Positions 15,675 to 23,452 of a stretch of DNA of 35,248 nt are shown one piece after another. Below the pieces are notes generated by a model. The model was not told the origin of the DNA. It saw only the letters and a list, made by a program, of their open reading frames with translations, and searched no databases. The stretch covers positions 1-35,248 of the forward strand of contig CAIXPS010000119.1 in assembly GCA_903921365.1 (NCBI GenBank). The letters are read 5' to 3'. Position numbers and translations under genes: made by a program. Numbering within the stretch: the stretch's first letter is position 1; the number at the start of each line of letters is the position of its first letter. Source of the stretch: an uncultured bacterium. Its GTDB lineage: Bacteria > Chloroflexota > Anaerolineae > J036 > Brachytrichaceae.

Positions 15675-17363
15675 TCACCACAGTACTGGCAGATGCACAA
15701 CCTGCCCGGAGAGCCCAACCACGGGCTGCGACTCAAGCCATTCGCGACGGCGATAGACGGGGTGGCGCACGCCGTCAGGACGCATCGTGATTACTGTATT
15801 GCCAAGCCAATCGGCCTCATAGTCTTTACCGGCAATATGATAGTTGCGTTGAACATGCGGCATTGGATACTGCAGGCTGGCGGTCTGGTCAGCGTCCAAC
15901 AATTCAAAGATCGCATACCGATCCACAATTCGCGCCGGGACTTGCTGTCCATCCACGAACATGCCGGCGTCACCCATGTTGGCGTAAGCCGGTAGACGAA
16001 TAGCAACGCGTTGCGGCTGAAGCGCTTTGACATCAATCCGACCTGCCCAGGGTTCAAAGCCGGTAACTTCGACCGTGGAGGTCGTTCGCGAAATGCCGAA
16101 GCGCACTTGCGTTTCGCCGGAGCGCACCCGCGTTGCGCCGGAGCGCGTTTCAATGGCGGCACGCCAAGCCAGATAAAGCGCCCGGATGCCGCCGCCGATG
16201 CAACATCCCTCCGCGCCAACATAGGTAAACAAGTCATTGGGATGCGCCGCACATTCGAACCCGCCGTGCAACATGGCGAGCACATCGTCCGCGATGCCTG
16301 GGAAAATACAGCGGATAGCGTCGACATCGCGATATTGATTCTCCAGCAACTGGTTGCGCGCCACGCGCTCAACATCATCCCAGTAGTCGCCGGCGCCGGA
16401 TTCGCTCAGCAGCACGGCCAGATGAATAAAGTCAGCTAATGCGCAGGTTTCGCAGGTTCCAGCCCAGAAACCTTCCATGCCAAGCCCGTCGGGCAGAAAG
16501 CCGAATTCGGGCATGTTCTCGCGGGTCCATTCATAGACCCGCTTGGCCCATTCGATCAGTTCCGGTTGGCCGAAGGCGACGCCCAACCGTGCAATTCCAA
16601 CCGTGGCCGGCAATACCCCGCCGGAATGGGTATTCGCGCGATAACGGCCGTCCGGCGGCACGTCGCCATGCCGCATATAGTAGCGCGCCAACCCCAGCGC
16701 CAGATCGATGGCGGCGGGGTCATGCGAAACTTCGGCGTAGCGCGCGAGCGCGGTCAACAACGCATAGCGATAACCCTGCCATTTCTCTGGCACATTCACC
16801 GGCGCGAACCACTCAGGCCTCATTGTCTGCGCCCAGCGGTAGGCAGGGAAGTAAGCCTCATCCCCTTCACGCACGGCAATCGACGCCAGACCGCGCACCA
16901 TCTTTTCAAGGCGCGGTCGCATCATTTCGTCGCCCAGTTGCAGCAACGTGGTCATGGCGAGCATCGGCGCGCGCTGGCAGAACAGGTCGATGTGTCGCCC
17001 GGATGTCAGCACGCCCGCCGCCGGGATATATTTGCTCATCTCCGCGTTGGCGGCAGGCTGTTCATCGTCGGAGCTATAGAACAACCCGTCAGACTCATCT
17101 TGTTGCGCCCACAGCAACCGTCGCAGCATCGACTCGGCCTCCTGGGCATCCTGCCGCCCGGTCATGATGCGCGCCAGGACAAGCCCATCGACAAAACGCC
17201 CGGCGATGTCGCACGTATCCCAGTACGAATGATGCGCCCGCGGCGGCTGTGTTTGATAATCCACCCAGAAATACGGCCGCGCGCCGCGCCCAAGATCCAG
17301 CCGCGCCAGCAGGGCATCCATCGCCCGGCTTGCGGCATCCGTCAACCAGTTCAGCGTGGTCAT
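15675..17363 (-). CDS. GH127-like (beta-L-arabinofuranosidase family) glycosidase
   Basis: A 562-residue protein with a helical-barrel N-part and a beta-sandwich C-part. GMEGFWAGTCETCALADFIH corresponds to the GH127 segment in which the Glu of ETCA is a catalytic residue and the Cys a zinc ligand. GAEGCCIGGGIRALYL corresponds to the CC motif that supplies the nucleophilic Cys and further zinc ligands. The C-terminal RIDVKALQPQRVAIRLP and DGQQVPARIVDRYAIF resemble the two beta domains of DUF1680 enzymes. Similarity is distant and the overall length is shorter than typical GH127 (about 640). It probably releases a terminal sugar; L-arabinofuranose is only the family default. No signal peptide, so cytosolic. 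GAGG 7 bases upstream supports the ATG at 17363. Confidence 0.65.
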   Translation of the reverse strand: MTTLNWLTDAASRAMDALLARLDLGRGARPYFWVDYQTQPPRAHHSYWDTCDIAGRFVDGLVLARIMTGRQDAQEAESMLRRLLWAQQDESDGLFYSSDDEQPAANAEMSKYIPAAGVLTSGRHIDLFCQRAPMLAMTTLLQLGDEMMRPRLEKMVRGLASIAVREGDEAYFPAYRWAQTMRPEWFAPVNVPEKWQGYRYALLTALARYAEVSHDPAAIDLALGLARYYMRHGDVPPDGRYRANTHSGGVLPATVGIARLGVAFGQPELIEWAKRVYEWTRENMPEFGFLPDGLGMEGFWAGTCETCALADFIHLAVLLSESGAGDYWDDVERVARNQLLENQYRDVDAIRCIFPGIADDVLAMLHGGFECAAHPNDLFTYVGAEGCCIGGGIRALYLAWRAAIETRSGATRVRSGETQVRFGISRTTSTVEVTGFEPWAGRIDVKALQPQRVAIRLPAYANMGDAGMFVDGQQVPARIVDRYAIFELLDADQTASLQYPMPHVQRNYHIAGKDYEADWLGNTVITMRPDGVRHPVYRRREWLESQPVVGLSGQVVHLPVLW

Positions 17364-17479
17364 GTGTGGGCCTCGTTGCTAATGGCAATGTGGGTAACGC
17401 CGGAGCAGCCGGCAATACGGGCTCAACCGGCGGCAGGTTCAGCGTGCGTTGATATAGTGGATACATCCCGCCGACAGGA

Positions 17480-17707
17480 TCAACCGACATCAGCGTTTCG
17501 CCACGCCAGCGGCCTGTGCAGTGCGCCGACTTGGATGTGGCGGCCGGTACCGTCGCCGCAATCCCACAAACAGTGATCGGCGCGCGGCGGATGCGCGCGC
17601 CAAGTCGCCAGAAAATACATCAAGCCATCGCGTTGCGGATCGAGCAACGCCGTCAGCGATCTGGCAGCAAGTTCTGCGCGCGCCTGGAGATCAAAAAGGT
17701 GGATCAT
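17480..17707 (-). pseudogene. Truncated paralog of the GH127-like gene's N-terminus
   Basis: From the ATG at 17707 the frame reads MIHLFDLQARAELAARSLTA and then AHPPRADHCLWDCGDGTGRH before it loses similarity and stops after about 75 residues. The corresponding part of the intact neighbour is QTQPPRAHHSYWDTCDIAGRF, so this is a fragment of a related barrel enzyme. The reading frame that continues at 17490 (MSVDPVGGMYPLYQRTLNLP) may be its frameshifted continuation. It begins 30 bases after the aldo/keto reductase gene. It is either a decayed gene or a short remnant of a deletion. Confidence 0.55.
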
Positions 17708-17736
17708 GATTCGAACATCAGGTTGATGCAGAGACG

Positions 17737-18672
17737 TCAAGCGTCCGGATCTGGGTTCCACCAGCACGGGCCCTTGTCCTTGCGCGCGGCGAGCGCTCTG
17801 TGGCGAATGTCCTCCAATTCAACCCGCGTGAGCGGCGCAAAGGCGCGCGCTGCGGCGAAGGCTTGATCCTGTTCGTTTGGAAAGCTCAGACCCAGCAACG
17901 CGACGTCCGGGTCGATGGTCATCGTGTAATGCAGGCACTCCCTTACGCTCAATCTCGGCAACACCGCCTCAGTCTCTTCGGCGCCTCCGGATGAAATCTT
18001 GCCGCGCGGGCGCAACTGCATGGGCTGGTTGTAGCCAGTCGTATCCCCCAGCAATTTTCCGGCGCCAAACGTCTTAAAGCAAATGGTTCCCACACCGGAG
18101 GCTTTTACCAGGGGCAGGATATCGTCGATGTAACGTTGATCCACGAACGGGCCAATCGGGAACATGACGATATCGCACAGACCCGCCGTGATGGCTGCCC
18201 GGAGCACGTCAGGATTGTGGGACGAGATGCCGCGCAGCCGCGTCTTTCCGGTGGTCATGCAGCCTCTCAGTTGATCAAACCCGCCGCCGGGTTGTGTGAG
18301 GTTGTGATAGATATCCATCGACGAAAGACCGTGAAAGACAAAAGCGTCTGTGTGGTCGAGTTGCAGGCGTTGCAGCGATGCGTCGATCTGCGGGGCGACT
18401 GGTTCCGCCAGGCGGTCAATCTTGTCGATGACGAATAAGCGCTCGCGGGCGCCCTTTATCGCCTCGCCCACGATCTGTTCGGAATACCCATCCTCATAGC
18501 CGGGCGCCGTGTCGATCACATTCAGTCCGGCATCAATGGCGCGGCGGATCGTGGCCACGCAGGCATCGAGGGAAACATTCCTGTCGGCCAGGTCGCCAAT
18601 GCCCAGGGCCGTTGCCATAAAACCGGTGCGCCCCAATTCACGGCGCGGTTGAAATCGATGTTGATCGCTCAT
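17737..18672 (-). CDS. Aldo/keto reductase
   Basis: A 311-residue NADPH-dependent oxidoreductase of the AKR family with a TIM barrel. It starts RRELGRTGFMATALGIGDL (residues 10-28). The catalytic tetrad can be placed at D54 and Y59 (DTAPGYEDGYSE), K84 (VIDKID) and H114 (FVFHGLSS). The C-terminal segment LLGLSFPNEQDQAF fits the cofactor-binding end of the YccK/Tas-like branch. It probably interconverts a sugar aldehyde/ketone and its alcohol in the cluster that includes the glycosidase-like genes. GAGGAG lies 9 bases before the ATG. It is the first gene of the minus-strand unit. Substrate unknown. Confidence 0.9.
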   Translation of the reverse strand: MSDQHRFQPRRELGRTGFMATALGIGDLADRNVSLDACVATIRRAIDAGLNVIDTAPGYEDGYSEQIVGEAIKGARERLFVIDKIDRLAEPVAPQIDASLQRLQLDHTDAFVFHGLSSMDIYHNLTQPGGGFDQLRGCMTTGKTRLRGISSHNPDVLRAAITAGLCDIVMFPIGPFVDQRYIDDILPLVKASGVGTICFKTFGAGKLLGDTTGYNQPMQLRPRGKISSGGAEETEAVLPRLSVRECLHYTMTIDPDVALLGLSFPNEQDQAFAAARAFAPLTRVELEDIRHRALAARKDKGPCWWNPDPDA

Positions 18673-18732
18673 ATGCTGATGCTCCTCAATGTAATTCTAC
18701 AGAGTTCACACAATCTGACGGCAGGGGCGGAT

Positions 18733-18877
18733 GAGGAAGGTCACCTGAGGTCACGGATTTAACGGATTTTGGGATTGCACGGATTACAGAGGGCGAGCGC
18801 TGGGTAAATCCGTGACCGCAGGTGATGTGTCTGTGTCGATGTCGTGGCGTAAACGCCATTTCGGGCGGAGATTCAGC
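18733..18877. repeat. Direct repeat A, copy 1
   Basis: About 145 bases starting GAGGAAGGTCACC and ending GGAGATTCAGC, repeated almost perfectly at 19587-19728 (few substitutions and a 3-base length difference near the left end). It contains the palindrome-like GGCGTAAACGCC. No coding capacity is evident. Confidence 0.9.
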
Positions 18878-18922
18878 AGGGGCGAAAGCATTGCCTATCG
18901 AAACCATGTTTACCGTGACTGC

Positions 18923-19091
18923 CATGGCAATGTGGCTCTGCACGCCCGGCCGATATCGACGCGAAAACGCCATTTCGGGCAAACCTTCGGCAGGTTGTCG
19001 TTACGGCTTATGACGTCCAGGATAACAGGTTTGTGACCATCGTCGTTTTGTGGTTGGCAACATTCGGGGTGTGCAGAGCCACATTGCCATG
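18923..19091. repeat. Inverted repeat with 21-base perfect arms
   Basis: The 21-base sequence at 18923-18943 (begins CATGGCAATGTGG) is the exact reverse complement of 19071-19091 (begins GTGCAGAGCCAC). The arms are 127 bases apart. A partial third copy (GCAGAGCCACA) lies near 19323. This could be the ends of a small non-autonomous element, but no target duplication was identified. Confidence 0.7.
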
Positions 19092-19210
19092 ACATCATGG
19101 ACAGGCTTCGGTACGTTGGGCAATGCTATCACCCCTACCAAGAAATATGCGCGACCAACATAACACCATCGCCTGATACGCTTCCAGCGCCGCACGCAAG
19201 CGTCACCGAC

Positions 19211-19276
19211 TCATCCGCAAGCTAGTGCAAACGCTGCGAGGATATGGCTGAAATCGTCCTCGGCCAGCAACAGCAT
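19211..19276 (-). pseudogene. Repeated small-ORF start, decayed copy
   Basis: A 21-codon frame, MLLLAEDDFSHILAAFALAC plus one residue, that matches the first half of the MPLLTEDEFRHILEAF frame at 20348 and lies in repeat B. It ends early in TGA, so it is a broken copy of an unidentified short gene. Confidence 0.45.
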
Positions 19277-19372
19277 CGATTCGCGCCGGGGGACGCCACC
19301 GATTGGAAATCGGCGTCTGGCATGCAGAGCCACAAAACCGGCTGAAAGCCGGTTAAGAGATGACACCGTCAC
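19237..19372. repeat. Direct repeat B, copy 1, with two stem-loops
   Basis: About 135 bases matching 20309-20441. It carries the imperfect hairpin GACGCC...GGCGTC (19292-19317, loop GGA) and the perfect hairpin AACCGGCTGAAAGCCGGTT (19336-19354). Both hairpins are conserved in the second copy. Confidence 0.85.
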
Positions 19373-19432
19373 GCCTTCTTGAACGCGCCTATGATTATTG
19401 AGAAAATAGGCCGTACAGACGCATCGCTACTG

Positions 19433-19498
19433 AGGGCGGACACGCAGGTCCGCGCCCTACGTCTTGCATATACGTAGTGGCCGACCTGTGTGTCGGCC
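19433..19498. repeat. Two GC-rich palindromes
   Basis: AGGGCGGAC-N6-GTCCGCGCCCT (19433-19458) and GGCCGAC-N6-GTCGGCC (19479-19498) stand close together. They look like dispersed intergenic palindromes. Confidence 0.6.
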
Positions 19499-19586
19499 TT
19501 CTGTGTACGGTTCTATTAGTTAATCTTCATCAGCGCGTTTGGGCAGTGGTATCAGCTGCGATTTCCATACGCACTGATGGTTGGAC

Positions 19587-19728
19587 GAGGAAGGTCTGAG
19601 GTCACGGATTTAACGGATTTTAGGATTGCACGGATTACAGAGGGCGAGCGCTGGGTGAATCCGTGACCGCAGGTGATGTGTCTGTGTCGATGGCGTGGCG
19701 TAAGCGCCATTACGGGCGGAGATTCAGC
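19587..19728. repeat. Direct repeat A, copy 2
   Basis: Second copy of the element at 18733-18877, in the same orientation. Downstream of both, a shorter block is shared again: TGACCATCGTCGTTT near 19034 and 19771. Confidence 0.9.
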
Positions 19729-19860
19729 CGGTTGGTGTTGCTGGGTACGACGTTCTGGGCAGCGGGTTTATGACCATCGTCGTTTCATTGATACATTGCT
19801 AAAGGCGATGTATACTATGTGCATATCCCCCGGTAGTAACCTAACCGGTGAACCCGGTGC

Positions 19861-19884
19861 GAAGCCGCTCGAAAGAGCGGCTTC
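19861..19884. terminator. Perfect 10-bp hairpin with GAAA loop
   Basis: GAAGCCGCTC-GAAA-GAGCGGCTTC is a stable stem with a GNRA tetraloop. No T-tract follows (CTGCTTTGT), so it may be a structural RNA element and not a terminator. Confidence 0.4.
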
Positions 19885-19912
19885 TGCTTTGTATCGAGGT
19901 GTGCATTGAAGG

Positions 19913-20143
19913 TCAACCAACCGTATCAGATACTTCACGGCATTGGTGGAACCGCGCCCACAGAACCCTGAGCAGTTGAACCGCCAGAGGACGTTTATCA
20001 GAGCGCTGCTGACCATTCCCAATCTCTCGGTTCATTATGGCCACTTCCTGTCCCATGTGGTCACTATGCATCTGGCTCCCCCACAAAACGGATTCGCCAA
20101 GGTCATCAAAACCGAAGAGAAGGGTTCTGACGTGAACCTTGCT
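19913..20143 (+). pseudogene. NYN-domain (PIN-like) ribonuclease remnant
   Basis: The frame from 19913 reads NRIRYFTALVEPRPQNPEQL, then RALLTIPNLSVHYGHFLSHV and VIKTEEKGSDVNLA. This is the middle of an NYN/DUF88 domain protein: the first strand with its catalytic Asp (the usual FNLY region) is missing, and everything after GSDVNLA, including the VVSNDSDL motif, is replaced by unrelated sequence. An intact protein is about 200 residues, so this is an internal fragment cut at both ends. It shows that an NYN nuclease gene once lay next to the BREX locus. It has no functional start. Confidence 0.7.
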
Positions 20144-20348
20144 CAGTCCGCACAAGCAATTTCCCAGCGTCACGCTGAGAAACACCGCTACCTTTTTCAA
20201 ATCGATCAGAGAAGCGACGCTTCGCAAATGCCAATTCCCTGCGACACTCACAGATAGTCACGGTGCATTCAGCAAGCCATCTACCTGGTAAATCCAGCGA
20301 GAACGCCTCGAGAATGTGGCGGAATTCGTCTTCGGTCAGCAACGGCAT
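20106..20348 (-). CDS. Small hypothetical frame, doubtful
   Basis: An 80-residue frame that starts MPLLTEDEFRHILEAFSLDL. It overlaps the end of the NYN remnant and its 5' part lies in repeat B. The repeated copy at 19276 is broken, so a family of short genes may have existed, but the C-terminal half has no recognisable character. Treat it as uncertain; it may be a remnant like its neighbour. Confidence 0.25.
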   Translation of the reverse strand: MPLLTEDEFRHILEAFSLDLPGRWLAECTVTICECRRELAFAKRRFSDRFEKGSGVSQRDAGKLLVRTEQGSRQNPSLRF

Positions 20349-20441
20349 CGATTCGCGCCGCCGGACGCCACCGATTGGAAATCGGCGTCTGGCTCAAGCC
20401 AAAAACCGGCTGAAAGCCGGTTGAGAGATGGCACCGTCGCG
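20309..20441. repeat. Direct repeat B, copy 2
   Basis: Second copy of the element at 19237-19372. The same two hairpins lie at 20364-20389 and 20404-20422 (AACCGGCTGAAAGCCGGTT, identical to copy 1). Confidence 0.85.
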
Positions 20442-20468
20442 CGTTTTGGCTCGCGGTCGACGTGTCAG

Positions 20469-20486
20469 CCGCGATTTCAATCGCGG
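20469..20486. terminator. Palindrome just after brxA
   Basis: CCGCGATTTCAATCGCGG forms an 8-bp stem 6 bases after the brxA stop codon. Its position suits a transcript end for the BREX operon, although no T-tract follows on the minus strand. Confidence 0.45.
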
Positions 20487-20492
20487 AGAGGA

Positions 20493-21278
20493 TTACACGA
20501 TCGCGACCATGTCTTCATCCAACCCGTGGCGCATGAATTCAAGCCGGTGATTGCCAGTGCGCGAGCCGTTCTCCGGCAGGGACAGTTCAAAGGGAAACAG
20601 CGCGGGGGAGCGGACGACGGAGCGCACCTGGCTGGATCCCGCTGTGAACGCGTGTAAATATGCCTCGGTGAGCCAAAGCGCATAAGCGCCCTGCGCGCGG
20701 CGCGGTTTCGCGGGCTCATAACCACCCACGTGATTGGGTTGCTTTGACAACAATCCCCACTGGGTGATGCTTTGCACCACGCGTTGGGCTGAACGTGTGA
20801 TCGTTTGGCGTTCGCCAAACGTCTCGTAAACGCGCCGCAGGAGTTGCGGCATGTTGAATTCACCCTGCAAGGTCGCCAGCCGCCCGACCGATTCCGCCAC
20901 GGATGCAAAGAATGGATAGACGGCCATCGACATGCCCCAGTGCAACGCCAGACGCTCATCAGCCGCGCCCTGATGCCACAGCAGCAGGCCTTCGTCGCGC
21001 ATGGCGCGCAGGCGCTCAGGCGGCGCCACCCATACATTGACAAGAATGGAAATGACCTTGTCACGGGTGCTGCGCACAGCCTCTGTACCCACGGATACGC
21101 GATCCTTCAATAGGTCTGTGAGCGCAACCTGTGCGGCTGTTTTGTCAAGACCTTGTTGTGCAAGGCCGGCGGCCGCGTCGATCCAGCCAAACTCAACATA
21201 TTGGCTGAACCCTGCCTGCTGGCTGCGGGCGCGTCCATGAAAACGCGGCGCATCACCGCTATCTACTCGTGTGGTCAT
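20493..21278 (-). CDS. brxA: BrxA-like protein of a BREX type 3 operon (DUF1819-like)
   Basis: A 261-residue soluble protein, last gene of the BREX operon. Motif evidence is modest: a helical body with LLWHQGAADERLALHWGMSM and YPFFASVAESVGRLATLQGEF, then ITQWGLLSKQ (winged-helix-like) and YALWLTEAYLHAF. Position and length fit the small BrxA protein that closes type 3 BREX loci after pglZ. BrxA of other types is a DNA-binding protein needed for methylation and defence. I chose the ATG at 21278 because it overlaps the pglZ stop in ATGA; the longer frame runs inside pglZ. The assignment is mainly by context. Confidence 0.7.
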   Translation of the reverse strand: MTTRVDSGDAPRFHGRARSQQAGFSQYVEFGWIDAAAGLAQQGLDKTAAQVALTDLLKDRVSVGTEAVRSTRDKVISILVNVWVAPPERLRAMRDEGLLLWHQGAADERLALHWGMSMAVYPFFASVAESVGRLATLQGEFNMPQLLRRVYETFGERQTITRSAQRVVQSITQWGLLSKQPNHVGGYEPAKPRRAQGAYALWLTEAYLHAFTAGSSQVRSVVRSPALFPFELSLPENGSRTGNHRLEFMRHGLDEDMVAIV

Positions 21279-23440
21279 CCTGGTAATCCTTTTGCGTGTC
21301 TGCCGATGAACACGTACGGCACCACCATTTCTTCCAGCGCAACGCCGCCATGTGTGACAAACGTTTGCCCCACGGGCGCAAACGCTTTCCGCCCGGGCGC
21401 CAATAGCGCGAAGTAATCCGGGGGCAGGCCGATCTGCGGCCACGCCAGGCGGATCGCATCCGGGAAACGCTCACGCGCCCGGCTGCGCAGTGCGGCGCTG
21501 GGATATACGCGCACGCGCTTGTCGCGCAACTCGGTCACGGCGTTATCAGTGAAAAGCCCGATGCCCTGCGCCTCGATATTGCCATGATCCGCCGTAAGCA
21601 CAACGTCAAAGTCGTTTTCCAGCAGCAGATCGAGCGCGCGCGCCAGTATGCCGCGCTCCGCCCATAAGCGCACCTGGCTGCGCATGCCGGCCATCCCCAG
21701 CGGCGTGCCGTGCATGATCTCATCCACCGTATCGAACACCACGCCCAACGCGCGCACGGAGGGATCACGCGCCAGGCGGTTTAATCGGGGCAAATCGTCG
21801 TCGCTGCGCAACGCGCCCACATACCCGACCTGGTCGGGGCGCAATCCCTGCTCTGCCCAGAACCTGCCCCACGCTTTCTCGTCACCGCCGGAGGTATTGA
21901 TGCGGTCGGGGAAGAGCGCAGGAGGCTGGCCCGCAAATAGCGCCTGGCGCGATACCGGCGTCACGGTGGGCGCCCACGCGAACAGTGCGCCATCCTGAAT
22001 ACTGAGCAACGCCCGTTGCTGCAACAACACCTCGCGCAAAATGCGCCACTGGTCAAGCGCCAGACCGTCAATCACCACAAGCGCACACCTGTGCTGCGGG
22101 TTGGCGCGCAGTTGGCGCGCAAGCGCGCGCGGGATGTGATGCACCATCGCCGGTGTGAGCGGCGAAAGGTTGTGCAGCCCGGCGTATCCTGCCAGCATCC
22201 ATTGGCCAAACGCCTCGTCGATGCGCTGCTGTAGCGTCATGAATTGTTGTGTCAGGTTCGGGCTATGCCGGTCGCTCGCGGTCACGGCCTGATCATGCCA
22301 GGACGACATTGCCTCGGCCCAGCGCAGGGCAAACGCAATCCATTCTGTGTGACGCGCGTCGGCGCCAGGTATGTCTTTGGAGAGTGTTTCGAGCAACCGA
22401 GCCAGCCGCTTGAGCCGCCCGGCTACTGCGTCCACACGAATCCCGACGTTCAACAGTGCATCAGTGAAAAGCTGTCGCAGCGCGCCGGCGGGCGCATCGT
22501 CGGACGGCGCCACATCAATCGGGCGCAACCGCCCATCCAGGAACAACGTGTCGATATAAGGGCGCACCTGCGCATGATCAAATGGGAGCACGGACGGACC
22601 GGGATAGGCGAAGAGCACGCCCTGCGCCTCGCCGAACAGGGCTAAACCGTTTACCTCCTTGATATGGGAACGCACAAACGCCGGCCAGCGCTCTTGCAGA
22701 AAGGCATAGGTCGCTTCGGCGCTCGTGAGCAGCCTCTCCAGCGGCCATTCGGCCAGCAGCGCATGGCTTTGCATTCCCTGCCACAAGACCGCGACCCGGT
22801 TGGCAAAATCGCCCGGCAGCGCGGACATCCCGCGCCGCGTCTCGTGCAGGCGCAATAGCGCGACGAGCGCATCACTCTCGGAAGGGGCGCGCTGCATGTC
22901 CAACCCGAAGACGCGCCCCAGGATAAAGTCCGTGCTGGCGTCTTTGCCCAGCATCTGCGGCCCAAAATCCATGCCCATAGCCGACTGTTCGTGATACAGC
23001 GCGTCGAGGTCGGCGCGCGCGAGCATGGTCACGGCGCCGGTGTGCAGGTTGGGGAAAAGATCGGCCAGCCCGAAGCGCAGTTGCTGGCCGCCCGATCGCG
23101 CCGCGCTGAGCAAATCCCACGGCAGGCGTTGCAACGCCTCCGCATCGCCGTTCACCAGAATGACCAACGCCCGCTCTACCCCGCTGTCGCCCGGCGCCTC
23201 TGCTGTATCGGCATCTTCCCGGGCGAGCCGGAACTCGCTCTCATACTGGTAACGCAACGCCATCAGGTCGCTGCTGTTCGGGTCATAAGTGAGCACGCCG
23301 CAACCCCTTTGCCGCAATTGACCGAGCACCCGTTCATCGTCGACCAGGCCATCCGGGTCCGCGACCAGTGTGACGCGCGCGCCCGGCGTGAATGCGTCGA
23401 GTATGCGGTCGCTGAGCGAGTAATCCAGCGGCGATGTCAT
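21275..23440 (-). CDS. pglZ: BREX phosphatase-like protein PglZ
   Basis: A 721-residue protein. The C-terminal third is an alkaline-phosphatase-superfamily domain: ALVVIDGLALDQW near residue 450 carries the first metal-binding Asp, VVLTADHGNIEAQG near 615 the Asp-His pair, and FVTHGGVALEEMVVPYV near 700 the last His. The N-terminal two thirds (LVADPDGLVDDERV..., then helical) match the PglZ proteins of BREX. PglZ is a core defence component that associates with PglX and nucleic acid; a phosphatase or nuclease activity is supported in some systems only. It starts 12 bases after the pglX stop with no helicase gene between, and overlaps brxA by 4 bases. Confidence 0.88.
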   Translation of the reverse strand: MTSPLDYSLSDRILDAFTPGARVTLVADPDGLVDDERVLGQLRQRGCGVLTYDPNSSDLMALRYQYESEFRLAREDADTAEAPGDSGVERALVILVNGDAEALQRLPWDLLSAARSGGQQLRFGLADLFPNLHTGAVTMLARADLDALYHEQSAMGMDFGPQMLGKDASTDFILGRVFGLDMQRAPSESDALVALLRLHETRRGMSALPGDFANRVAVLWQGMQSHALLAEWPLERLLTSAEATYAFLQERWPAFVRSHIKEVNGLALFGEAQGVLFAYPGPSVLPFDHAQVRPYIDTLFLDGRLRPIDVAPSDDAPAGALRQLFTDALLNVGIRVDAVAGRLKRLARLLETLSKDIPGADARHTEWIAFALRWAEAMSSWHDQAVTASDRHSPNLTQQFMTLQQRIDEAFGQWMLAGYAGLHNLSPLTPAMVHHIPRALARQLRANPQHRCALVVIDGLALDQWRILREVLLQQRALLSIQDGALFAWAPTVTPVSRQALFAGQPPALFPDRINTSGGDEKAWGRFWAEQGLRPDQVGYVGALRSDDDLPRLNRLARDPSVRALGVVFDTVDEIMHGTPLGMAGMRSQVRLWAERGILARALDLLLENDFDVVLTADHGNIEAQGIGLFTDNAVTELRDKRVRVYPSAALRSRARERFPDAIRLAWPQIGLPPDYFALLAPGRKAFAPVGQTFVTHGGVALEEMVVPYVFIGRHAKGLPG

Positions 23441-23452
23441 GACCAGTTACGC

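Larger units (their letters stand above)
18673..20492. other. 1.8-kb region with no intact gene, made of repeats and remnants
   Basis: No convincing full-length coding sequence is seen between the aldo/keto reductase and brxA. The stretch holds two long direct-repeat families, several stem-loops, an inverted repeat and broken coding fragments, described separately. Such decayed DNA between an operon and a defence island is typical of an insertion or recombination hot spot. Confidence 0.75.

Noticed and set aside
19861-19884. tRNA or riboswitch around the GAAA-loop hairpin
   Set aside because: No cloverleaf, acceptor stem or known aptamer core could be drawn; only one stable stem is seen.
18673-20492. 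CRISPR array suspected from the repeats
   Set aside because: The repeats are 135-145 bases, only two copies of each, and not evenly spaced; no cas genes are present.
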